Source: Sulfobacillus thermosulfidooxidans DSM 9293 (GTDB lineage Bacteria > Bacillota > Sulfobacillia > Sulfobacillales > Sulfobacillaceae). Taken from it: DNA of 64,000 nt. The notes beneath the pieces were generated by a model, which was given only the letters and a program-made list of their open reading frames with translations, ran no database searches and had not been told where the DNA came from. How positions within the stretch are numbered: the stretch's first letter is position 1; the number at the start of each line of letters is the position of its first letter. The stretch is taken from the NCBI RefSeq assembly GCF_900176145.1, contig NZ_FWWY01000001.1:563517-627516 (forward strand), in the 5' to 3' direction. The position numbers and the translations under genes were made by a program. This document shows, in pieces, positions 56,966 to 64,000 of the stretch.

Positions 56966-57169
56966 CTATACCCAATCGTCGTAACCCGACATCTTGATCT
57001 TATTCCAGCCATGAAAACAAAATCTGATTAAATGCCGCTTTTCTAGGTTTGGCAACAGCACCGCATTGTGGATGACATTCCTTGCCCTTTCCCAATCCAG
57101 CGATGAGTCAAACGGCTGTCCCCACATCCCCTGGTTATCGGCCGTGACGAGTTTTGGGGCTCGCGGCAT
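56966..57169 (-). CDS. Small hypothetical protein
   Basis: The frame encodes 67 residues, MPRAPKLVTADNQGMWGQPF onward, rich in Trp, Asn and basic residues. GAGGT lies about 11 nt before the ATG and codon choice resembles the neighbours. It is divergent from the HAD gene. No family is recognised. Confidence 0.4.
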   Translation of the reverse strand: MPRAPKLVTADNQGMWGQPFDSSLDWERARNVIHNAVLLPNLEKRHLIRFCFHGWNKIKMSGYDDWV

Positions 57170-57239
57170 ATGCGATAATACCTCATGATGAAATATGGAT
57201 AAGGTCTCGCCATCCATCATGATGAGGAGGTATCAGCCC

Positions 57240-57956
57240 ATGTCTCGTCCCAAAGCCATCTTATTCGATTTAGATAACACCTTATATGATTTTACCGCAA
57301 CGTGGACTCAAGCCACTTATCCCCTGGTGCAGGAGCTCATAGAGGCTCACCACAAAGAGGAAATTCCCGTTCCCGAATTATGGGGAATTTTTGAACGTAT
57401 TAACCGCGTGATTTTTTCTCATGTCGATCATGGCCATCTTCCCGGCCGTTTAGGTCGGCAATTACGGTGGGAACTACTCGGTGCGGTGTTAAATATCCCT
57501 ATTGACCCGCATGAGATGAACTCGCGCCACCTGGACGCCATGATGTTTTGCATCCCCTTTGAGGAAACCTCCCTCGTCATACCTACCTTGGCCCAGTCCT
57601 ACCCGTTAGGGATTGTCACCAATGGCCCGGAAGATCTTTTAAATCGGCGTCTTACAGCCATAGGTCTGGACTCCTATTTCCCCGCTCAATGCCGGATTTC
57701 CGCCGAGCGTGCCGGATTCTTCAAACCCCACCCGGAAATATTCCAAAAGGCTTTAACCGCGTTAGGGGTTGCCCCTCAAGACGCCCTGTATATTGGAGAT
57801 TCCTGGGAATATGATGTATTAGGTGCTTATAACGCTCATATTCCTTGTCTATGGTTTAATCCCTACCATCGTCCTTGTCCCACTCCTCAGATGGTGTTAC
57901 AAGAAATTCATACACTTTCAGATCTCCTACATAGTCAGTGGATTCCCCTACCATAA
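57240..57956 (+). CDS. HAD-family hydrolase
   Basis: The 238-residue protein has motif I FDLDNTLYDF, motif II GIVTNGPEDL, Lys in FKPHPEIFQKAL and motif IV YIGDSWEYDVLGA, with an alpha-helical cap (about 20-95). It matches YjjG-like/2-haloacid-type phosphatases of unknown substrate. The ATG follows GAGGAGG. Its last 22 nt overlap the end of the convergent small membrane gene. Confidence 0.85.
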   Translation: MSRPKAILFDLDNTLYDFTATWTQATYPLVQELIEAHHKEEIPVPELWGIFERINRVIFSHVDHGHLPGRLGRQLRWELLGAVLNIPIDPHEMNSRHLDAMMFCIPFEETSLVIPTLAQSYPLGIVTNGPEDLLNRRLTAIGLDSYFPAQCRISAERAGFFKPHPEIFQKALTALGVAPQDALYIGDSWEYDVLGAYNAHIPCLWFNPYHRPCPTPQMVLQEIHTLSDLLHSQWIPLP

Positions 57957-58147
57957 GAAGACGTGATGACAATCCAGATCAAAAAGACGTACGTCACAAG
58001 GGCCATGGTAATATGAGCAAAAATCAATCCTTGGGGAACTCTGCTTCTACCCAGCACGATCCAGAAAAAAATGATGCCGCCTAGAACCGCAACTATCAAC
58101 AAACTAAAATATCCGTAAAACACAAAGGGGTCATAAATCATGAACAT
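57935..58147 (-). CDS. Small membrane protein, copy 1 of a pair
   Basis: The 70-residue protein has two helices joined by a short basic loop (GRSRVPQ), with His in the second (IFAHITMALVTYVFLIWI). GAGAGGA precedes ATG. It resembles the next upstream gene in layout and sequence, suggesting duplication. Function is unknown. Confidence 0.55.
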   Translation of the reverse strand: MFMIYDPFVFYGYFSLLIVAVLGGIIFFWIVLGRSRVPQGLIFAHITMALVTYVFLIWIVITSSYGRGIH

Positions 58148-58228
58148 TTTCCTCTCGCTAACGATGATAAACTGACGGATTTTCCCAGCATACATGGACA
58201 ATACGAAGTCCTGCCCTTTCTTCTTCCT

Positions 58229-58492
58229 TTACGGTTGATGATAGCGACGGCGCAATTCTTGATGTCTTCTATCATTACTCCACGGAGAGTTCGATGGATG
58301 CACGGGCTTAGGCTTTTGCCAAGAATATCCGGATAATGACGCCGTCCACAGGATAAAGGTTAATATCGCTAAGAAAACATGCGTAATCAACCACTTGGAT
58401 GGTAACCGCCGATTTTGGCGGTCAAATGTCCAAAAGAAGCCCAATCCCACCACCAAGGTCACGGTATACATGGCTAACGTCACGATGAGCAT
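58229..58492 (-). CDS. Small membrane protein, copy 2 of a pair
   Basis: The 87-residue protein has two helices and a basic loop (DRQNRRLPSK), then LITHVFLAILTFILWTAS, which parallels the second helix of its neighbour, and a polar C-terminal tail (about 30 residues) that copy 1 lacks. GGGGGGAAA precedes the ATG. Confidence 0.55.
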   Translation of the reverse strand: MLIVTLAMYTVTLVVGLGFFWTFDRQNRRLPSKWLITHVFLAILTFILWTASLSGYSWQKPKPVHPSNSPWSNDRRHQELRRRYHQP

Positions 58493-58619
58493 TTTGATTT
58501 CCCCCCATCCTCTTCGGGACATAGGAAGTATTCACCTCGTCCGACAAAATATGCGAGATCTTGACTGATTTGCGTATACTGATAGTAATGAGTGAGCAAC
58601 CGATAACGGGGGGATTTTC

Positions 58620-59447
58620 ATGACACCATTACCAGCCAATTTCTTTGACGATGCGATTCGCATTTATCCGCGCCAGCATTATGCGCATGGACAGTGGCAT
58701 CAAGAACCGGCGGAAGTGGTCATTGAAGAACCCCTGACCCTGTTTATTAATGGCCGGGAATTTGTCACCATGGTGGTGACACCTACTAACATTCAGGAAT
58801 TAATCGTGGGTTTTTTAGCCGCTGAAGGTTTTATCACAAACGCCGAGGAAATTCGGGTTTTTCAATATCACCCGGATGATAAGCAAGTATGGATTCGAGT
58901 ACCCCATCTTAAGGAAGAGCAGCTTAATCAATTTGGTAAAAGATATTTAAGTGGTTGTTGTGGGCGTGGCCGCCCTGGCTTTTATTTTGCGGATGATGCC
59001 GACGTTGAGCCCCTTCATCTTCCAACACGACCATATCACCTGGATGTCCACAGGATTAATCACTTATTCCTAGAGCTCACACAATACACACATCAACAGC
59101 ATTCAGGTGGTCTTCACGCTGCGGGATTAGCCGACAGCGAACACATGATTGCCGTCCGTTTTGACGCCGGCCGCCACAACGCCTTGGATAAACTCTATGG
59201 ATACACGCTACTTCATCAGATTACTCGTGACAATAAAGTCATTGTGTTCTCTGGACGTCTTTCAGCTGAAGTCATCATTAAAACAGGTCGAATGGGCGTC
59301 CCCTTGATTATTTCCAATGCCGCGCCGACAACCATGGGTCTCGAATTAGCTGACGCTTTAGGCATTACGGTGATTGGTTTTGTTCGCAATGATGAGATGA
59401 GCATCTATACGCACGAAGAACGCTTGTCCACTATCACCACCTTATAG
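58620..59447 (+). CDS. fdhD: Formate dehydrogenase accessory sulfurtransferase FdhD
   Basis: The 275-residue protein has the flexible cysteine loop SGCCGRGRPGFYF (Cys113-Cys114), HSGGLHAAGLAD and the GRMGVPLIISNAAPTTMGLELA nucleotide region. FdhD moves sulfur from IscS to the molybdenum cofactor of formate dehydrogenase. No formate dehydrogenase gene is in the window. The start is ATG after GGGGGG. Confidence 0.92.
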   Translation: MTPLPANFFDDAIRIYPRQHYAHGQWHQEPAEVVIEEPLTLFINGREFVTMVVTPTNIQELIVGFLAAEGFITNAEEIRVFQYHPDDKQVWIRVPHLKEEQLNQFGKRYLSGCCGRGRPGFYFADDADVEPLHLPTRPYHLDVHRINHLFLELTQYTHQQHSGGLHAAGLADSEHMIAVRFDAGRHNALDKLYGYTLLHQITRDNKVIVFSGRLSAEVIIKTGRMGVPLIISNAAPTTMGLELADALGITVIGFVRNDEMSIYTHEERLSTITTL

Positions 59448-59499
59448 TCATTAGAAAGTTGTCGATATGCTGGTGTTTTTGGCGTTAAGGGATTTGGGC

Positions 59500-60753
59500 T
59501 TAGGATGGGTACTGTTTATCACGGATCACTTGACTGATTGCCTTAGCTAGGTCATTCACCGCATATCTTTCTTCGGCTAATGTATTGTAAGCGCCTCCAA
59601 TTTCTATTAATAAGTCTCCCGGTGCTAGCTGCTGATTATAACGGTAGGGAACCATGTCAATCCCGTCGCCTTGAAGGATACCGGGCGCAATACTCCGCAG
59701 ATGATGCGCGATATGGATGGCCAATTCCAAATTTTGATGCCAATACGGATTGGGCAATAATTTGTTGCTACCCACAACTAATAAGATGCGGGCCGTTTTG
59801 ACCCCATGAATCACCGCTGTGGTTTCATCTAAGGGTTTGTCACTGCGATGAATGTCCAACAAAATGTGAACACTCGGATACCATTTTAACAGGCGTTTGG
59901 CGGTATGGTAGGACTCATTATAACTGGGCAAAAGACCTTGGGACATGTTATCGACCCGGGATTGCACCACCGCAATCCCGCGGTTATTCAAATCTTGAGC
60001 CAACCACCATCCCACCTGTACCACGGTCTTGGACCAATCAGTGGAATACGCTGTGGGAGAATTTTTTGGTAACGCCGGCCAAAATGCCTCATGGCTGTGT
60101 GTTTGATAAATGCCCACTAGGGGTTTTGTACCCAGTTCCGCCCAAATGCGGCCGTTGTCCCCGGGTAAATTGGCATCAGTGGCATCTTGCTCTTTGGGAC
60201 GAGGTAAAGGACGAGAATGAGTCGTCAATCCCTCGACATGCGAGGGAACCTGGCTTAAGGCCGGAATTTCGGCCTGCAAAATGCGTTCCAAGCTATTTAA
60301 CTCAATCCCCGAGATATCGGACAAGGCCGTCATAATGATCGAACGAATATGCCAAGAAAAGGTGTGGGAGGATTCTTTTGATATCTTCGCAAGCGGTAAT
60401 CCTTGGTCTAACCAGCTAATCAAGGTGGACGGATTATTTTTCCACTTTTCCAGGTTGCGGCTTAACCATGACGTCTTGGTGGGAATGCCAACATGCCCCG
60501 TCACCGGCAATGCCGGGCCCGTTCGGGCAGGCACATTGAAAAAAATCATTCCCGCTAATCCGAGTACACCCGCATATAAGCCAAGACTTGTCCACGGTAT
60601 CCGCTTGGGCAAGAATGGTTGAAAGGGCTTCTCATGGTGGGGCATTCCCGCGACACGCAAACGCCTTTTCCAGTCCTTAGGCCGTTTAGACCTTCCCGGT
60701 GTCCAATGAATCCAAATGACCCGTGGAAATCGCCAACGAAACGGTCGACGCAT
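59500..60753 (-). CDS. spoIIP: Stage II sporulation protein P
   Basis: The 417-residue protein has a basic N-terminus, one membrane helix (about 70-90) and an extracytoplasmic hydrolase domain with VGIYQTHSHEAFWP, HILLDIHRSD and LLIEIGGAYNT. SpoIIP cuts peptidoglycan during engulfment together with SpoIID. The ATG follows GAGGAGGG. It is next to rpsT as in Bacillus, but the gpr gene that usually lies between them is missing. Confidence 0.9.
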   Translation of the reverse strand: MRRPFRWRFPRVIWIHWTPGRSKRPKDWKRRLRVAGMPHHEKPFQPFLPKRIPWTSLGLYAGVLGLAGMIFFNVPARTGPALPVTGHVGIPTKTSWLSRNLEKWKNNPSTLISWLDQGLPLAKISKESSHTFSWHIRSIIMTALSDISGIELNSLERILQAEIPALSQVPSHVEGLTTHSRPLPRPKEQDATDANLPGDNGRIWAELGTKPLVGIYQTHSHEAFWPALPKNSPTAYSTDWSKTVVQVGWWLAQDLNNRGIAVVQSRVDNMSQGLLPSYNESYHTAKRLLKWYPSVHILLDIHRSDKPLDETTAVIHGVKTARILLVVGSNKLLPNPYWHQNLELAIHIAHHLRSIAPGILQGDGIDMVPYRYNQQLAPGDLLIEIGGAYNTLAEERYAVNDLAKAISQVIRDKQYPS

Positions 60754-60874
60754 ACGGCTTCCCTCCTCACTAATATGTATGGTAAATCTTGGACAAATAG
60801 ACCGGGTCCGTATTAGTGAGTTCATCATAAGTCGAACATCCATAGGTTTAGGGAAAATCGGTGGATATCAAGAC

Positions 60875-60903
60875 TTTACCCAGGCTTTGGACCATGCTAT
60901 AAT
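60875..60903 (+). promoter_or_regulatory. rpsT promoter
   Basis: TTTACC, 17 nt, TATAAT (6/6) ends 21 nt before the GTG start codon. Confidence 0.55.
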
Positions 60904-60924
60904 CAACCGTCAGGAGGTATAACC

Positions 60925-61200
60925 GTGGCCAATATTAAGTCTGCCAAAAAGCGCATCAAACAAACACAGGTTCGGACTTTGCGCAATAAGATCCGGAAAA
61001 CCATGGTACGAACGGCTGTACGGCGCTTTGAAGATGCCTTAAACCGGAATGATTTAGAGTCTGCTGAGATGGCTTTACGTTTTTGCTATGCTCGTTTAGA
61101 CCGGGCTGCACAAAAGGGCGCCATTCACCGAAATGCCGCAGCTCGTAAGAAATCTCGGTTAACGCAGCGCCTGAACAAACTGAAATCAGCGTCTGCATAA
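60925..61200 (+). CDS. rpsT: 30S ribosomal protein S20
   Basis: The 91-residue basic protein reads MANIKSAKKRIKQTQVRTLR and ends with KGAIHRNAAARKKSRLTQRLN and a short tail, the S20 pattern. It binds 16S rRNA early in assembly. The GTG start follows AGGAGG. It has its own promoter and terminator. Confidence 0.97.
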   Translation: MANIKSAKKRIKQTQVRTLRNKIRKTMVRTAVRRFEDALNRNDLESAEMALRFCYARLDRAAQKGAIHRNAAARKKSRLTQRLNKLKSASA

Positions 61201-61206
61201 AAGGAG

Positions 61207-61233
61207 AAAAACCCCGCTGATTCGGGGTTTTTT
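61207..61233 (+). terminator. Bidirectional terminator between rpsT and holA
   Basis: AAAAACCCCG-CTGATT-CGGGGTTTTT stem with a T-run, 6 nt after rpsT and touching the holA stop; A-tract on the other side lets it serve holA too. Confidence 0.85.
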
Positions 61234-62212
61234 ATTTTCCCGAATCCTTTCCGGTTAATGCCAGATAGCTGAGGACCCACGATTCAGGATCCCCAAATCC
61301 CGTTTTAAGCGCCCGGTCCACAAAGGCTGCGCGACGTAATAAATCATGTAATTCGTTTAATGACCAGTACTGCGAGTATTGCCAAACTTTCTTAGCCGGA
61401 AATTCTTTCATTCCTTCCTGTCGCGCAAATTCCTGCACGGAAATGCCTTGTTGCCTGGCTTTTAAGGCCCGGTGCAATTTGATTAAGTGCCGAACCGCGA
61501 CAATAAAAATCAATAAAGGGGCTTTCCCTTCTCGCAATAAATCCTCTGTCTGCGCCACCGTCTTGGCCGTTTGACGCTGGGCTAAGGGTTCGGTAAGCCG
61601 CCATAGTTGCGTATCATGGGGCAACGGCGGAACAAATTGGCGCACACTCTCATCGTCCCATTTGCGGGTCGGATCATAGAGCGCCATTTTATCCAGTTCA
61701 TATAACACTTGTTGCTCATCATGTAAGACCAGTTCCGACAGCAACTCCACCGCTTCGGATGTCAACATCAACCGCCGTTTTTTGATTTCTTGATGCACGA
61801 AACGCCGAAAAACGTTCGGAGAAAGCGGCTTGAGCTCGATGGTCCTGGTGGGGCCAAACGCTTTGATTAAGGCGGGGCTTGCTTTCTTGTCCCACACAAT
61901 CAATAAGGCTTCGGGGTCTGGATGCATGAGATAGGCACTTAAACTCTCGTCTTTTTTGGCCCACGTCGCGTCCTTTACCACCACCATGCGGCGCTGGCTA
62001 AAAAATCCTGTCGTGCGCAATTCCATGTCGAGTTCTGCCCAGCTACTCACGTGATCTTTGATGAGGAATCCATCTTGATATCCCGCATCCAAAAAGCGTT
62101 TACGAACGCCTTCAATCCAGCGCCGCGCCCAGTAACTATGATCCCCATGCAAGAGATAACAGGGCGCAAGACTTCCATGTTCCACAATCGCCAACGCTTC
62201 CACAATATCCAC
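61232..62212 (-). CDS. holA: DNA polymerase III delta subunit
   Basis: The 326-residue protein begins VDIVEALAIVEHGSLAPCYLLHGDH and contains LLIVWDKKASP and YDPTRKWDDESV, matching HolA/YqeN. It is part of the clamp loader. The start is GTG 9 nt after GGGGAG; ATGs 5, 10 and 20 codons upstream are possible alternatives. Confidence 0.88.
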   Translation of the reverse strand: MDIVEALAIVEHGSLAPCYLLHGDHSYWARRWIEGVRKRFLDAGYQDGFLIKDHVSSWAELDMELRTTGFFSQRRMVVVKDATWAKKDESLSAYLMHPDPEALLIVWDKKASPALIKAFGPTRTIELKPLSPNVFRRFVHQEIKKRRLMLTSEAVELLSELVLHDEQQVLYELDKMALYDPTRKWDDESVRQFVPPLPHDTQLWRLTEPLAQRQTAKTVAQTEDLLREGKAPLLIFIVAVRHLIKLHRALKARQQGISVQEFARQEGMKEFPAKKVWQYSQYWSLNELHDLLRRAAFVDRALKTGFGDPESWVLSYLALTGKDSGK

Positions 62213-62317
62213 GGTTCCAATCTCCCCATGCATAAACCCTGTCATTAGTGGCCACATTGTACCAAAGAACAAAGACGCAAGAAAAGATCACCCATGCTTC
62301 AGGAAGGAGGACAGGGT

Positions 62318-64000
62318 ATGTGGCCATTTTCTCGGCTTAAACGCCGCATTCATCACACCCCGGCCCCCAAGGCACCGGTTATTGAGGATCATCTGGATGA
62401 CAAAAGGCCTTTAAAGACCCCGCCTGGCAGTGAGAAACTTATGGACAACCTGGTGACAACCCAGCAAACATTAGAAGACATTACCGGAGTCGACTTGGGA
62501 CTTCTGCAAGATCTTATCACCGAAACCAAAACCTTCGCCAAAGAACTGGAAACCTTAGAAAAAACGGTCAAACAACAAGGGTCTGCCACGCAATCATTAG
62601 ATACCTATAATGGCAGTGTTGAAGATGCCTATAACATTTTGCAAAATACGGTGGGACAATCGCCCGATGTCATTATCCGTCGATTCTTTCTCGGTCGAAA
62701 GCACCGTGTTCCCGCACTTTTGGTGTTTAATGATGGCTTAGCGGATAACCAGATGGTCGATCAAGATACCATTTTTCTTATGCAGCGTTACCAAAATGCT
62801 GAAGAACTCTGGAAGGACGGTCCCAAAATCCATCAATACGTCCATGATTCCATCGTTTCCGTAGGCCACGTGACCGTCGAAAATCGTTGGACCAAGTTGT
62901 TGCCGGACATGATGGGCGGTAATACGCTTGTCTTTATCCAAGGCGCTTCCCAAGTCTTAGTGCTCGATACCGTCAAATATCCAGCCCGGGCCATCGAAAC
63001 CCCAGATACGGAACGGGCCGTTAAAGGACCTCAAGAATCCTTTAATGAAGTGGTGCTGACCCAAATGAATTTGATTCGGCGCCGCATTAAAAGTCCCGCG
63101 CTACATTTTGATCCCTTAAGCATCGGATCCTATACCAAAACGGTGGTCATTATTGCCCATATTGAAGGCATCACTAATCCCGAACTGGTCATGTCCGTCA
63201 AACGCCGTTTACGTGGGGTAAAACTGGATGGGTTGCAGTATTCGAACGCGTTGGTCCCCTATCTGACCACCCATCCCCTGTCCTTGTTTCCCCAAGTTAG
63301 GTCTACTGAACGCGTGGATATCATTGTCCGCGATCTCCTTTTAGGGAAAGTGGTTATTTTAGTCGACAATACCCCTTATCCATTGACAGTTCCCTCCACG
63401 TTCATGGACTTTTATCAAACGACGGATGATTATACCGGGAATTTTTGGGAAGCCTCCTTGGAGCGCCTGGTTCGTCTCTTTGGTCTATTCGTGGGGCTTT
63501 TACTTCCGCCGTTTTATGTGGCCTTTGTATCGGTAAATCCCGATTTGCTGCCATTGAAGCTTGTTATCACGATTGCCGGTTCAAGGGAATCAGTCCCATT
63601 TCCGCCCGTGCTAGAAGTGTTAATTATGTGGATTATTGTAGAAGTCTTGCGGGAAGCGGCCATCCGCTTACCCAAAGAACTTTCAACCACGCTCGGTACC
63701 GTCGGCGCTATTGTCGTGGGAACCGCTATTGTCAAAGCCGGTATTGTCGATAGCATCATGATTGTCATCATAACCTTAACGGCACTGGGATTATTCACCT
63801 CTCCTGTCTATGAGATGGCCACCCCATGGCGAATTTTGTTCTGGGTCCTAGTGTTTGCCGCATATTTCTTAGGACTCTATGGCATGGTCCTGGCTATTAT
63901 GATGATCTTGGCCCATTTGACCAGTTTGGAAAATTTTGGTGTGGCCTATTTATCCCCGTTCGGTCCCATGCGTCTTAGAGACCTGCAAGATTCTTGGCTT
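62318..64000 (+). CDS. GerA-family spore germination protein, 3' end cut
   Basis: The visible 561 residues comprise a charged N-terminal region, a soluble domain with DVIIRRFFLGRKHRVPALLVF and VENRWTKLLPDMMGGNTLVFIQG, the family signature VDIIVRDLLLGKVVILVDNTPYPLTVPSTFMDFYQ (about 325-360), and then four or five membrane helices. These are traits of the GerAA/SpoVAF family; GerA receptors sense nutrients in the spore inner membrane. AAGGAGG precedes ATG. The gene continues past the window edge. GerAA versus SpoVAF cannot be decided here. Confidence 0.9.
   Translation, partial: MWPFSRLKRRIHHTPAPKAPVIEDHLDDKRPLKTPPGSEKLMDNLVTTQQTLEDITGVDLGLLQDLITETKTFAKELETLEKTVKQQGSATQSLDTYNGSVEDAYNILQNTVGQSPDVIIRRFFLGRKHRVPALLVFNDGLADNQMVDQDTIFLMQRYQNAEELWKDGPKIHQYVHDSIVSVGHVTVENRWTKLLPDMMGGNTLVFIQGASQVLVLDTVKYPARAIETPDTERAVKGPQESFNEVVLTQMNLIRRRIKSPALHFDPLSIGSYTKTVVIIAHIEGITNPELVMSVKRRLRGVKLDGLQYSNALVPYLTTHPLSLFPQVRSTERVDIIVRDLLLGKVVILVDNTPYPLTVPSTFMDFYQTTDDYTGNFWEASLERLVRLFGLFVGLLLPPFYVAFVSVNPDLLPLKLVITIAGSRESVPFPPVLEVLIMWIIVEVLREAAIRLPKELSTTLGTVGAIVVGTAIVKAGIVDSIMIVIITLTALGLFTSPVYEMATPWRILFWVLVFAAYFLGLYGMVLAIMMILAHLTSLENFGVAYLSPFGPMRLRDLQDSWL

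Overview
The window is a chromosomal segment of about 49-50% GC by eye from a spore-forming, acidophile-like Firmicute. Sporulation and germination genes (yqfC, yqfD, spoIIP, a GerA-type receptor subunit), a sulfide:quinone oxidoreductase with the sulfur-chemistry cysteines, a DoxX-like protein, cytochrome bd, PEP carboxylase and pyruvate phosphate dikinase together suggest the genus Sulfobacillus. That placement is inference from gene content; no rRNA or tRNA gene was found in the window.

Left part (1-21.8 kb), mixed functions: an EamA transporter cut by the window edge; an acetamidase/formamidase-pxpA pair; a small membrane protein; a PQQ-propeller lipoprotein; an SQR-like flavoprotein; the cydABDC operon, whose promoter is overlain by an almost perfect Rex operator; a lipid kinase; a HisA-like protein that has lost the catalytic residues of HisA; folE; ppc; a TPR protein; and a complete IscB element. 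The IscB element carries an omega-RNA (HEARO) scaffold and an IscB nuclease with intact RuvC and HNH residues, but no transposase. It sits immediately after an ATGA that looks like the original start codon of a DsrE-family gene.

Middle part (21.7-53.8 kb) is the conserved Firmicute housekeeping cluster, almost all on the minus strand. Read in the direction of transcription it runs lepA-hemW-hrcA-grpE-dnaJ-prmA-rsmE-(zinc-ribbon)-rpsU-yqeY, then yqfC-yqfD-phoH-pgpH-ybeY-dgkA-corC-cdd-era-recO-glyQ-glyS-yqfL-ppdK, then dnaG-rpoD, then asnB. It departs from the usual layout: dnaK is absent between grpE and dnaJ; ppdK lies beside its regulator gene; and a radical-SAM gene with an unrecognised partner and a lipoprotein interrupts the cluster at 42.6-45.2 kb. 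Between asnB and rpoD a strong forward promoter and a terminator frame a possible 75-nt small RNA.

Right part (53.9-64 kb): an accessory block (unknown anchored protein, NicO-like metal transporter under a Fur-type palindrome, DoxX, R2-like di-iron protein, HAD hydrolase, two related small membrane proteins, fdhD) separates lepA from spoIIP, rpsT and holA. The window ends inside a GerA-family spore germination gene. No CRISPR array, rRNA, tRNA or prophage was seen. Where several start codons were possible, starts were chosen by Shine-Dalgarno (SD) position and family length, and the reason is given per gene.
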